This document shows, piece after piece, positions 17,103 to 25,653 of a stretch of DNA of 64,000 nt. Made by a program: the position numbers and the translations under genes. Numbering within the stretch: the first letter of the stretch is position 1; every line of letters begins with the position of its first letter. The stretch spans positions 62,001-126,000 of the forward strand of contig NZ_SUND01000006.1 of assembly GCF_005280205.1 (NCBI RefSeq), read 5' to 3'. The stretch is from Bacillus yapensis (lineage in GTDB: Bacteria; Bacillota; Bacilli; Bacillales; Cytobacillaceae). The notes below the pieces were generated by a model. That model was not told the DNA's origin. It did not search any database and was given only the letters and a program-made list of their open reading frames with translations.

Positions 17103-18128
17103 ATGGAGGAATACCAAGGTGTATGGGTATTCATTGAGCAATCTGAGGGAGAAATTGCAGGCGTATCCCTTGAATTACTCGGTGCTGGACGACAGCTTGC
17201 AGATAAGTTAGAAGTTTCATTGGCAGGCGTATTATTAGGAGATAATGTGCGAGAGCTTTCTACACAGGTTATAGGGCATGGTGCAGATATAGTGTATATG
17301 ATTGATGATCCAGTATTAAAGTATTATCGTACAGAATCGTATATGAAGGGTGTCAATTACTTGGCACAGAAATATAAACCGGAAATTTTCTTATATGGTG
17401 CTACCCCAAACGGAAAAGACCTTGCAAGTGCAGTCGCAACTGATTTAAGTACAGGTCTGACAGCTGATACGACTATGCTTGATGTGGACGTGGAAAAAAG
17501 ATTACTAGAAGCTAGTCGTCCGGCATTTGGCGGAAATATCATGGCAACAATTCTATGTAAGAAGAATCGACCACAAATGGCAACTGTTCGACCGAAAGTA
17601 ATAAAGGCGCTTCCTTTCGACGGAGTTCGTATGGGAGAAGTGGTAGATGAAACGATTGATCTGCGCGAAGAAGATATGCGTACAAAAGTGCTTGAGATTG
17701 TGAAGGATGTAACAAAAACAGCTAGCTTGGCAGATGCTCATGTTATTGTCTGTGGAGGAAAAGGGATGGGGGACCTAGAAGGGTTCAAACTCATTCATGA
17801 GTTAGCCGATACGATTGGTGCGAGCGTCGGTGGAACTCGGGATGTGATAGAAGCAGGATGGCTTCCACATGAATTGCAGATTGGGCAAACAGGTGAAACG
17901 GTCACGCCTAAAATCTATTTTGCTATCGGTCTATCTGGTGCAATCCAGCATGTCGTAGGGATGAAAAATTCTGAGCTTATAATTGCGATAAATAAAGATC
18001 CGAATTCTCCGATCTTCGAGGCTGCGACGTATGGAATTGTCGGAGATGCCTTTGAGGTTGTACCGAAATTAATTGAGCAGTTCAAACAAATTCGTGTGAA
18101 GCAAGGCGGTGAAGTAAGCTATGTCTGA
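17103..18128 (+). CDS. fixB: Electron transfer flavoprotein alpha subunit, FixB type
   Basis: 341 residues, slightly longer than ordinary EtfA, as expected for FixB. The C-terminal FAD domain shows CGGKGMGDLEGF, GASVGGTRDVIEAGW and the conserved GLSGAIQHVVGM followed by NKDPNSPIF. It pairs with FixA. The ATG is preceded by GGGGG, and the stop overlaps the fixC start by 8 bases, showing tight coupling. Alternative: a plain acyl-CoA-linked EtfA, but no acyl-CoA dehydrogenase is nearby and fixC/fixX follow. Confidence 0.88.
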   Translation: MEEYQGVWVFIEQSEGEIAGVSLELLGAGRQLADKLEVSLAGVLLGDNVRELSTQVIGHGADIVYMIDDPVLKYYRTESYMKGVNYLAQKYKPEIFLYGATPNGKDLASAVATDLSTGLTADTTMLDVDVEKRLLEASRPAFGGNIMATILCKKNRPQMATVRPKVIKALPFDGVRMGEVVDETIDLREEDMRTKVLEIVKDVTKTASLADAHVIVCGGKGMGDLEGFKLIHELADTIGASVGGTRDVIEAGWLPHELQIGQTGETVTPKIYFAIGLSGAIQHVVGMKNSELIIAINKDPNSPIFEAATYGIVGDAFEVVPKLIEQFKQIRVKQGGEVSYV

Positions 18129-19416
18129 GAAATTTGATGTAATCGTCGTTGGGGCTGGACCAGCTGGTACCGCATGTGCTTACACATGTGCAAAGAACGG
18201 GCTGAAGGTATTGCAGATCGAAAGAGGAGAATATCCTGGAAGCAAAAATGTCATGGGTGGCGTTTTATACCGAAAGCAAACAGAAGAAATTATTCCTGAG
18301 TTTTGGAAAGAGGCACCATTAGAAAGACCGATAATCGAGCAACGTTTTTGGATGATGGATAAAGAGTCTACGGTTTCCTTCGGCTATAAGGGGCTTGAAT
18401 GGGGAGTGGAACCGTATAATAATTTTACTGTCCTGCGTGCCCATTTTGACCAATGGTTTGCTAAAAAGGGTGTTGAAGAAGGCGTTCTATTAATCAATGA
18501 AACAGTTGTAACCGAATGTATTGTGGAGGATGGCAAGGTTATTGGGGTACGTACGGACCGTCCTGATGGGGAAATTTTCGCTGATGTGGTCGTTCTTGCA
18601 GACGGAGTCAATTCTCTTTTAGCAAAACAGCTAGGATTTCATAACGAGCTAAAGCCTGACCAAGTAGCTTTGACAGCGATGGAGGTTATTAATTTACCAA
18701 AGGATAAAATCAATGACCGCTTCAATTTGCAAGAAAATCAAGGTTGTACAATTGAGATTTTTGGAGACTCTACCAAAGGAAATCTCGGGACAGCATTTAT
18801 CTATACGAATAAAGAAAGCATCAATATTGGGGTAGGAACGACATTATCAAGCATGATTAAGGCGAAAATGAAGCCATATGACCTGCTCGATTATTTGAAA
18901 ACCCATCCCATGGTTGCCCCGCTATTGGCAGGAGGAGAATCTGCTGAATATCTAGCGCATTTAATTCCCGAAGGAGGCTTTCATGCTGTACCGAAAGTTG
19001 CTGGGAACGGAGTTGTAGTAATCGGAGATGCAGCACAGCTTGTCAACGCCATACACCGAGAAGGTTCAAATATGGCAATGGCTTCTGGAAAAATGGCTGC
19101 TGAGGCTGTCATTCAGGCAAAAGAACGGAATGATTACAGTGAATCAAGCTTAAATAGCTATCGTGAAGCCTTATACGCAAGCTTCATTATGAAAGATTTA
19201 GAAAAGTATAAGGATGCGGCTCATTTGTTCGAAAATAGTCCACAGTATTTCAAAGAATATGTTCCAATGTTGAACCAGGCAATGAGTAAATTCTTTACGG
19301 TTGATGGAACACCGAAGAAGGAAAAGCAGAAGCAAATTATTAAAGGTTTCACCAGTGAAAAAGGTACTTTTGGCGTGATGAAAGATCTTTATCGTGCTTG
19401 GAAGGCGGTGAAATAA
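18121..19416 (+). CDS. fixC: FixC, ETF:quinone oxidoreductase-like flavoprotein
   Basis: 431 residues, the FixC length (ETF-QO without its ferredoxin domain). The N-terminal dinucleotide motif is VIVVGAGPAGTACA, followed by ERGEYPGSKNVMGGVLY, characteristic of FixC; VVIGDAAQLVNAIHREGSN (about 300) is the second FAD contact. It passes electrons from FixAB to menaquinone and works with FixX. It overlaps fixB by 8 bases and fixX by one base. Confidence 0.92.
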   Translation: MSEKFDVIVVGAGPAGTACAYTCAKNGLKVLQIERGEYPGSKNVMGGVLYRKQTEEIIPEFWKEAPLERPIIEQRFWMMDKESTVSFGYKGLEWGVEPYNNFTVLRAHFDQWFAKKGVEEGVLLINETVVTECIVEDGKVIGVRTDRPDGEIFADVVVLADGVNSLLAKQLGFHNELKPDQVALTAMEVINLPKDKINDRFNLQENQGCTIEIFGDSTKGNLGTAFIYTNKESINIGVGTTLSSMIKAKMKPYDLLDYLKTHPMVAPLLAGGESAEYLAHLIPEGGFHAVPKVAGNGVVVIGDAAQLVNAIHREGSNMAMASGKMAAEAVIQAKERNDYSESSLNSYREALYASFIMKDLEKYKDAAHLFENSPQYFKEYVPMLNQAMSKFFTVDGTPKKEKQKQIIKGFTSEKGTFGVMKDLYRAWKAVK

Positions 19417-19700
19417 TGTCCACAAAAACGATTGAAGAAAAACAATATTTGATTCGTTTTAGAGCTGACACGAAATCACACTTAACCGTACTTGATCATG
19501 ATATTTGTAACACAAATTGTCCAGACAAGTTATGTACGCTTTTCTGTCCTGGGGAAGTGTACAAATGGGAAGGCACAAGAATGCAGGTCGGCTATGAGGG
19601 GTGCCATGAATGTGGAAGCTGTCGCATTGGTTGCCCTTATGAAAATATTAAATGGGAGTACCCATTAGGTGGCCACGGAATTGTTTTCAGGTTGGCTTAA
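19416..19700 (+). CDS. fixX: FixX, ferredoxin-like partner of FixC
   Basis: 94 residues, the normal FixX size. Cysteine pattern CNTNCPDKLCTLFCPG followed by CHECGSCRIGCPYENIKWEYP, as in the ferredoxin domain of ETF:quinone oxidoreductases. It accepts electrons from FixC. The ATG shares a base with the fixC stop; an 18-base upstream extension is inside fixC. A strong terminator follows after 10 bases, so the operon ends here and has no nif or acyl-CoA genes attached. Confidence 0.92.
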   Translation: MSTKTIEEKQYLIRFRADTKSHLTVLDHDICNTNCPDKLCTLFCPGEVYKWEGTRMQVGYEGCHECGSCRIGCPYENIKWEYPLGGHGIVFRLA

Positions 19701-19710
19701 GTAGTAACAA

Positions 19711-19748
19711 AAAAGTGGAAGCGACAAGACAGTCGCTCCCACTTTTTT
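19711..19748. terminator. Bidirectional terminator between fixX and the minus-strand membrane gene
   Basis: AAAAGTGGAAGCGAC pairs with GTCGCTCCCACTTTT around a 6-base loop, with A/T runs on both sides. Confidence 0.92.
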
Positions 19749-20197
19749 CATTTTCTATTCTCATGATCTTTGCTTAACTCAGGCGAGAATTCTTCAGAGG
19801 ATTCTGTTTGATATTGAAGGTTTCTCGGGCGAGTTGTTCTATTTCGATCATCGGTATGCTTTGTGATGTTAAATAAATATTTGTGAAAGAAATATTCCAC
19901 AATTGCTACGCCGATAGCGGTAACAAGTGCCATCGTAAATGCAGTCGTAGATGCTGTTAACCAGGAAATCATTAACCAAACGACTAAAAGAGCAAGTGCG
20001 AAATCCACTAACGTAGCAACAAAATTACTCGTTCTTGGCAAGACGCCTAAATCTCCGACCAAATACGCTACAATTCCTAGTATGAGCGTAATTAAGAATA
20101 CTGTTCCGAAAGTCATTCCATAATATAACCCTAGAATTAAATACAAAATAGCAAGAGTAGCGATGAACTTAATAGCTATTGCTTTAAAGTTTCCCAT
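19748..20197 (-). CDS. DUF2512/YndM-like membrane protein
   Basis: 149 residues with four hydrophobic segments (about 8-30, 33-52, 60-85, 88-108) and a hydrophilic, charged C-terminal tail of about 35 residues. The pattern matches the YndM (DUF2512) family of Bacillus membrane proteins of unknown function. The start is the ATG at 20197 with GAGGTG 6 bases upstream; a GTG three codons earlier is less likely. The stop lies at the edge of the shared terminator. Confidence 0.8.
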   Translation of the reverse strand: MGNFKAIAIKFIATLAILYLILGLYYGMTFGTVFLITLILGIVAYLVGDLGVLPRTSNFVATLVDFALALLVVWLMISWLTASTTAFTMALVTAIGVAIVEYFFHKYLFNITKHTDDRNRTTRPRNLQYQTESSEEFSPELSKDHENRK

Positions 20198-20217
20198 AGA
20201 AACCACCTCTAGATTGA

Positions 20218-20328
20218 TTATTTTTTGCTTCGAGATTTTTTGCCATTATCTTGTTGAAAGGCACTCTCGGTCTCATGATCTTTTTGAGTCTGTTCAATGC
20301 TGTTGTTCTTAGCTTTCTTTTTGCTCAT
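20218..20328 (-). CDS. Small Lys-rich hydrophilic protein
   Basis: A 36-residue ORF starting MSKKKAKNNSIEQ and ending KSRSKK. AAGGTGGTGAAATC immediately precedes the ATG, a good ribosome site, and the next gene starts 20 bases downstream on the same strand, so the two are probably co-transcribed. The composition (Lys, Asn, Gln, Ser) is like many small Bacillus spore-associated proteins. I do not recognise a family; it could be a chance frame. Confidence 0.5.
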   Translation of the reverse strand: MSKKKAKNNSIEQTQKDHETESAFQQDNGKKSRSKK

Positions 20329-20459
20329 GATTTCACCACCTTCTATACTTATTTTGTCTTTTTATACATGAAATTATTAAAAGAGTGGAGAAATCACTAT
20401 CTGTACATTTTTTCACATGAATTTTCAAAAAGAAGAAAAGCAAAAGAGGGAAAGGTGAA

Positions 20460-20777
20460 TTAATTTATGTGAGGAGAAGGAAGATGAAAACCACTGTGTA
20501 GGATTGTTTGTTTTAGTTCGGTAGCAGCTTCGCAAGCTTGATGGAAATTTCTGTAGTTTGAAGAGATATAGTAGGGTTTTTTATTCTGAAAATAACCGTC
20601 TTCATTTGTTTCGTAAATGGCCACTTTCCATATATAAAACTCATCATGTCCAATTTCTCTGTGGCCTTCAATGGCAATTAACCAATGGGAAGCATTTGGG
20701 TCGGAATGAACAATATCGTTACCACTCATGGGCAAAAGACACATTTGATAAAAGTCACGATAATTACTAAAATGCAT
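20460..20777 (-). CDS. Hypothetical cytosolic protein
   Basis: 105 residues, no membrane segment, rich in aromatic residues (HWLIAIEGHREIGHDEFYIW in the middle). GGGAGG lies 8 bases before the ATG, which supports real translation. No domain is recognised. It is flanked by the small Lys-rich gene downstream and by the exporter gene upstream on the same strand, whose terminator lies between them. Confidence 0.7.
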   Translation of the reverse strand: MHFSNYRDFYQMCLLPMSGNDIVHSDPNASHWLIAIEGHREIGHDEFYIWKVAIYETNEDGYFQNKKPYYISSNYRNFHQACEAATELKQTILHSGFHLPSPHIN

Positions 20778-20897
20778 GGCGTTTTCCTCCCTAAAATTTG
20801 AATAGTCCTTCTATCTATAATTATAGAGAGTTTTCGTGACAACGAATGTCGAAATTGTTAACAATAATCGAATATTAAAGCGCTTTCTTTCTTGGTA

Positions 20898-20926
20898 TAA
20901 AAAAGGATGGGATTTAAGAACCCATC
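20898..20926 (-). terminator. Terminator of the Fsr-like exporter, overlapping its stop codon
   Basis: On the minus strand GATGGG and CCCATC enclose the stop codon in the loop and are followed by CTTTTTT. Confidence 0.85.
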
Positions 20927-22149
20927 TCTTTCTTTGCTGTATCATTAGGGAGTAATAGTGTCAGGACTCCGAGTAAAGGAAGAAATCCTGTTAAGATAAT
21001 CGTTAATATAATTCCAATATGATCGGCTAAATAGCCTAGCACAATTGAACCGATTGCACCCATTCCAAAAGCTAAGCCAACTGTTAAACCTGACATTAAG
21101 CCAATTTTTCCTGGCACAAGCTCTTGCGCATAGACAACAGTGACTGAAAAGCTAGACATTAGAATAAAGCCTGTAACGGTCAAAATAATAAATGCAACAG
21201 TAGGTGATACAAATGGCATTAAAATCGAGAATGGTGCTGTTCCAATTAATGAAAAGAAAATTACATTTCTCTTTCCAAATCGGTCAGCTAATGGTCCGCC
21301 AAAGAATGTACCGATCGCACCCGCCACTAAAAAGGCAAAGAGGAAGCCTTGGGCCTTCTCAATGGAAAAATGATAGCTTTCGATTGCAAAAAATGCATAG
21401 TAGTTTGTTATACCAGACACATACCATGAACGGGCGAAAATTAAGAATAAGAGCAAGACGAGATATACAACAATTTTTCGCGTAAATGGATTTTCAGTTG
21501 AAACGGTACTTTGTCCTTTACGTTTTACCCTTTCAACGTCTATTTGCAATTTTTGTGTGTACCAGGATGCGATATACACTAACAGGAACACGGCCATGGC
21601 TGCGACAATGATGAACCACGCCGCACCCTTTTGACCGAGGGGGACTAAAATTAACGCAGTAATTAATGGTGCTAATGCTTGCCCTGTATTTCCTCCCACT
21701 TGATAAATGGATTGAGCAAGTCCTCTTCGTGTTCCAGCAGCCATATGAGCTACTCTCGAGCCCTCTGGATGAAACACTGCAGACCCAAGACCAATAAATA
21801 ATACAGATAAAACAATCCAAATAAAAGAAGGGGCGAAGGCTAATCCAAACACACCTATTAAAGTAGATGTTAACCCAATCGGTAAGGCGTAGGGCATCGG
21901 TTTCTTGTCTGTTACAACTCCTACGAAGGGTTGCATCACCGAGGCGACCATGTTTAGCGAAAAGGCAATAATGCCGAGCTGAGTAAAAGTTAATCCCATA
22001 GAATCCTCTAAAATTGGGAACATAGCAGGGACTACAGCTTGGAGAGAATCATTTAATAAGTGACAGATCCCTATGATAACTAAAATTTTGTAGTTCGTGT
22101 TCTCAAATCCTTTTTTAAAGGGCTGAGATGTTAACGCTGCTTGACTCAA
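20914..22149 (-). CDS. MFS transporter, fosmidomycin-resistance (Fsr) type
   Basis: About 411 residues with 12 membrane segments. The segment ICHLLNDSLQAVVPAMFPIL in helix 1 and the DKKPMPYALPIG loop after helix 2 are typical of Fsr-like exporters; RFGKRNV occurs in the central loop. Substrate unknown. I prefer the TTG start at 22149 because GAAGGG lies 7 bases upstream; an ATG at 22206 gives 19 more residues but has its purine-rich stretch too close. Its terminator overlaps the stop. It is divergent from the APH-fold gene. Confidence 0.82.
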   Translation of the reverse strand: MSQAALTSQPFKKGFENTNYKILVIIGICHLLNDSLQAVVPAMFPILEDSMGLTFTQLGIIAFSLNMVASVMQPFVGVVTDKKPMPYALPIGLTSTLIGVFGLAFAPSFIWIVLSVLFIGLGSAVFHPEGSRVAHMAAGTRRGLAQSIYQVGGNTGQALAPLITALILVPLGQKGAAWFIIVAAMAVFLLVYIASWYTQKLQIDVERVKRKGQSTVSTENPFTRKIVVYLVLLLFLIFARSWYVSGITNYYAFFAIESYHFSIEKAQGFLFAFLVAGAIGTFFGGPLADRFGKRNVIFFSLIGTAPFSILMPFVSPTVAFIILTVTGFILMSSFSVTVVYAQELVPGKIGLMSGLTVGLAFGMGAIGSIVLGYLADHIGIILTIILTGFLPLLGVLTLLLPNDTAKKEMGS

Positions 22150-22301
22150 TGAATACCCTTCTTTCAAAAGTTGATATTGATATATTACATGAAATTTTCT
22201 ACTCATGGATCCCTTTTTTGAATTTTTTGGAGATTAATAGGATTTTCCTATGTTAAGTAGAATACTTATAGGAATGAATTTTTATAATGGGGGATTTTTT
22301 A

Positions 22302-23312
22302 ATGGAACGATTTGTTGCGCAAGTTTTTACAGAAGAAATCATGTATGAAGCATTACAGCATTTTGCTCTAGAAAAAGAGTATAAGAAACTAGGGGATTTT
22401 GAGAATTATGTGTTTGAAGTAACAAGGGGAGGCAGTCCATATATATTAAGATTGACGCATAGCTCTCATCGAACAAAGGAAGAGTTGCTTGCGGAAATCG
22501 ATTGGATGAATTATTTGCATTTAAATCAAGTTCTTGTTCCGAAAGCGTATGAGTCCATCCGAGGGGAGCTAGTCGTTCAATTAAAAGCAATCGATGAAAC
22601 GAACTTTTTTGCTAGTCTTTTTTCAAAAGTACCAGGTGAACACGTAAGGGCCAATCACGAAAAATATGATCATGCATTGTTTTACAAATGGGGTCAAACG
22701 ATTGGAAAAATGCATAAAGTGACGAAGAGCTATGTAGAAAGTGAAAACCTTGTAAAAAGGCCGAGCTGGGATGAGGAAGATATTCATTTTGTTGATAAAT
22801 ATGTACCTTCAGAAGAGCAGATAATTATCCAAAATGCGAATGAGCTATTACAGGAAATCCAAAAACTTGAACAGAACATGGATAATTATGGGTTAATCCA
22901 TACGGATATTCATTCGGGAAACTTCTTTTTTGACGGAGAAAATATTCACGTATTTGATTTCGATGATTGTTGTTACCATTGGTTTTGTTCGGATATTGCT
23001 ATTCCGCTGTATTATTCAGTCCTCTATGGTTTTCCTCAAGGGGATAAAGAGGTTCGGCATGCTTTTGCGAATACATTTTTTGATGCCTTTTTATCTGGAT
23101 ATAAAAGTGAAAATGTCTTACCGCGCGGGTGGCAAAATCAAGTGCCTTTATTCTTAAGACTTAGAGATGTAGCCCTGTATTCGGTCTTGCATAAAAAAAT
23201 CGCACCAGAGGATAGAACTGAAAAGCTAATTGCACAGATGAATGAAATAAAAGCAAGGATTGAAAAGAATGAACCAATTGTGGAAATTAATCAGTTGACA
23301 TTAAGTGTATAG
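22302..23312 (+). CDS. APH-family phosphotransferase
   Basis: 336 residues with the aminoglycoside phosphotransferase/choline kinase fold. The catalytic loop is LIHTDIHSGNFFFD (about 205-218), and the metal-binding FDFDD follows at about 228. An N-lobe beta-sheet region precedes it. The substrate cannot be told from sequence; chromosomal family members act on small alcohols or are uncharacterised, so antibiotic resistance should not be assumed. The start is the ATG at 22302 after GGGGGA; an ATG 15 bases upstream forms part of that ribosome site. Confidence 0.82.
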   Translation: MERFVAQVFTEEIMYEALQHFALEKEYKKLGDFENYVFEVTRGGSPYILRLTHSSHRTKEELLAEIDWMNYLHLNQVLVPKAYESIRGELVVQLKAIDETNFFASLFSKVPGEHVRANHEKYDHALFYKWGQTIGKMHKVTKSYVESENLVKRPSWDEEDIHFVDKYVPSEEQIIIQNANELLQEIQKLEQNMDNYGLIHTDIHSGNFFFDGENIHVFDFDDCCYHWFCSDIAIPLYYSVLYGFPQGDKEVRHAFANTFFDAFLSGYKSENVLPRGWQNQVPLFLRLRDVALYSVLHKKIAPEDRTEKLIAQMNEIKARIEKNEPIVEINQLTLSV

Positions 23313-23320
23313 CTATATAC

Positions 23321-23356
23321 AAAAAGACTCTCTACAAGGATGTAGAGAGTCTTTTC
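23321..23356. terminator. Bidirectional terminator
   Basis: GACTCTCTACA and TGTAGAGAGTC pair around AGGA (23326-23351) with flanking A and T runs, between the convergent APH-fold gene and kinD. Confidence 0.93.
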
Positions 23357-24861
23357 TAATGTGTTTTTGCAAGAGGTAAAGTTATTTTAACAGTGGTGCC
23401 CTTATTTTCTTTACTAGTGATATGAATCTTTCCACCAAAGGAATGAAGGATTCGTCGGCATACAACAAGGCCTAAGCCTGTTCCAGTTTCCTTGGATGTA
23501 TAAAATGGAGTGAAAATTTTCTCGATGACCTCATCCTTAATCCCAACCCCAGTATCACTTATCATAAGCTCACAGGTGGAGTTCTTTTTAGATAGGTCAA
23601 TCGTAAGACGACCTCCATTTTCCATAGCTTCAAAAGCATTTCTTGTTATGTTCAAAATGACCTGCTTCATTTGATCCCTTGTACACTTTACAAAAATGGG
23701 CTGATCCGACGGATTATAAATCAAATCTACCTTATTTAAAGTTGCTTCTGATAGAATGAGTGGCTGTAATTCATTCAGAACTTTTGCTATATCTACTGCA
23801 TGCATTTTTTGGGCAGTAGGCTTTCCTAGGATCAAAAACTCCCCAACGATTTCATTAATTCTCTCGATTTCCTTATTAATCACTGAGAAATAAAGGCGAT
23901 CGGTTGGGTCATCGTATTTTTCCCCCAAAAGCTGAACTAATCCTTTTATGCCGGTCAAGGGATTACGGATTTCATGAGCTGTACTAGCAGCAAGTGTTCC
24001 AACTAATTCTAGCTTCTGAACTTCGTTTTCTTGTTTTTCTAATGCTGCTTGACGTCTAAGCAACATGTACATAATCAATAAAAACAAAATATTCGTCAAA
24101 ATTAGTACTCCACCTATGATGAAAATGTAGTCCATTGTCGTATTTCGAACGTCTGGTTCAGGGACTTTTACTTGTAAATTCCATGGAATGCGGTCTATGG
24201 GAACAGAAACCCAATGTCCCTTATCTAATTGGTCATCTTTCTGAATGTTAAATCCCATCAACTCTTCATCATGGGCATTTAACACTAAAAGCTCTGCCCC
24301 AGGTGTAAGGACATTTAATAAATTTTTCACATAGTCGACTCGAAGTAAAGACATAGAAACAGCAATTAACTCACTTTTATCATTTAGAATTGGAACTGCA
24401 AGTGCAAGCACCTTTTGCTTGTTGGGTAAAGTGAATTCTTTATTCGAAATGATTGTATCTTTTGTTCTAACAACCTCTTGAACAATATCTATTTCAAAAA
24501 AAGCATTCTTTTGAAATAGATTGTTTGAGCCTGTAATGATTTGTCCATCTATACTGAGTATATAGATACCACCATAGCGCGGATCTGATTGATTCGTTCG
24601 TTCAAGCAATGGCTGCATTTCCTCTAAATCAGTGTATAAGGTTTTAGCTGCCAAGGAGAGTACTTCAAGTGAAGTTACTGTATCACTAATCAATTTATCC
24701 CAATGGGATGCATGAATATGAGCAACCCAATTAGCTTCCTCCATTCTTTCGTCAAGTTTTCTTTGCGATTGAATGTGGATAAAATAGTAACTTCCAAGAA
24801 TAGTCGGAAGAAGCACAAAAAAGATATATAAAATAATGGTTCTTTTATGTTTTCTTTTCAT
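23356..24861 (-). CDS. kinD: Membrane sensor histidine kinase, KinD-like
   Basis: 501 residues, close to B. subtilis KinD. One N-terminal membrane helix (about 8-28), an extracellular dCache-type sensor (about 30-250), a second helix (about 250-272), then HisKA with TAHEIRNPLTGIKG (His about 296) and HATPase with DTGVGIKDEVIEKIF and GTGLGLVVCRRI. No cytoplasmic PAS domain. It likely feeds the sporulation/biofilm phosphorelay. The order kinD then divergent mhqR is the same as in B. subtilis. GGAG lies 7 bases before the ATG. Confidence 0.87.
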   Translation of the reverse strand: MKRKHKRTIILYIFFVLLPTILGSYYFIHIQSQRKLDERMEEANWVAHIHASHWDKLISDTVTSLEVLSLAAKTLYTDLEEMQPLLERTNQSDPRYGGIYILSIDGQIITGSNNLFQKNAFFEIDIVQEVVRTKDTIISNKEFTLPNKQKVLALAVPILNDKSELIAVSMSLLRVDYVKNLLNVLTPGAELLVLNAHDEELMGFNIQKDDQLDKGHWVSVPIDRIPWNLQVKVPEPDVRNTTMDYIFIIGGVLILTNILFLLIMYMLLRRQAALEKQENEVQKLELVGTLAASTAHEIRNPLTGIKGLVQLLGEKYDDPTDRLYFSVINKEIERINEIVGEFLILGKPTAQKMHAVDIAKVLNELQPLILSEATLNKVDLIYNPSDQPIFVKCTRDQMKQVILNITRNAFEAMENGGRLTIDLSKKNSTCELMISDTGVGIKDEVIEKIFTPFYTSKETGTGLGLVVCRRILHSFGGKIHITSKENKGTTVKITLPLAKTH

Positions 24862-24982
24862 CCATTAGCTCCAACAAAATTTTTTCATTTAACGATGTTT
24901 ATTATAGCATTAATTAATAGTGCGGAGGGACTCTTTTTCGACATATTGTAAAAAAATGGGACTCAAGTATACAAAGCAGAAA

Positions 24983-25012
24983 TTGACAGGGGAAGGGAGA
25001 CTTTTCTATAAT
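24983..25012 (+). promoter_or_regulatory. Sigma-A promoter of mhqR
   Basis: TTGACA (24983-24988) and TATAAT (25007-25012), both perfect, with an 18-base spacer; 54 bases before the start codon. The MhqR palindrome known from B. subtilis was not seen here. Confidence 0.85.
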
Positions 25013-25066
25013 AGTTTTAAATCAAGATATTTTTGTTTGAAAAATTCTCTAAAGGATTTGAGAAAA

Positions 25067-25504
25067 ATGAGTTCAGAAGATAGTAAACAATCATTAAAGT
25101 TATTTATTGTGCTTTCGCGCGCGTATCGAGCGGTTAATGAAAATGTCAATAAATTGATCCACACATATGGATTGAATCCAACTGAGTTTGCTGTGTTAGA
25201 GCTTCTCTACCATAAAGGCGATCAACCTCTGCAGCAAATTGGCGGAAAGATTCTTCTTGCAAGCGGAAGTATCACATACGTTGTAGATAAGCTTGAGGAA
25301 AAAGGGTATTTAGCACGAGTGGCTTGTCCGAATGACAGACGCGTAACATTTGCCCAAATTACAGAAAGCGGAAAGAAATTTATTGAAGATGTATTTCCAG
25401 TTCATGAGGAAAGAATTCATTCTTTAATGTCAGAGCTTTCTTCAGAAGAAAGAGAGACGGCTATACAGCTTTTAAAGAAGTTGGGACTTTCGGTTTCTTC
25501 TTAA
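25067..25504 (+). CDS. mhqR: MarR-family repressor MhqR
   Basis: 145 residues, exactly the size of B. subtilis MhqR. The winged helix is at about 45-100, with PLQQIGGKILLASGSITYVV as recognition region and ACPNDRRVTFAQIT as wing. MhqR senses quinones and represses dioxygenase/azoreductase genes. The assigned start has AAGGA 10 bases upstream; the frame is open 147 bases further but that part holds the promoter. Synteny with kinD supports the name. Its usual targets are not in this window. Confidence 0.85.
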   Translation: MSSEDSKQSLKLFIVLSRAYRAVNENVNKLIHTYGLNPTEFAVLELLYHKGDQPLQQIGGKILLASGSITYVVDKLEEKGYLARVACPNDRRVTFAQITESGKKFIEDVFPVHEERIHSLMSELSSEERETAIQLLKKLGLSVSS

Positions 25505-25547
25505 AGGTTCAGGCTTAAGCTACTACTTTTTTATAATTATTGACACT

Positions 25548-25577
25548 AAAACGATCCGGAGAACGGATCGTTTTTTA
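25548..25577 (+). terminator. Terminator of mhqR
   Basis: AAAACGATCCG and CGGATCGTTTT pair around GAGAA, then more T. Confidence 0.93.
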
Positions 25578-25653
25578 ATTTTATAGAAGGTTCTGGCATT
25601 TTTTAGTATAATGGATTAGTAAATTCTTAATTTTTTGATAAGGGGGCTTTTGG

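Noticed and set aside
22302-23312. Aminoglycoside resistance gene
   Set aside because: It has only the general kinase fold; no feature ties it to antibiotic substrates, and the context is chromosomal housekeeping.
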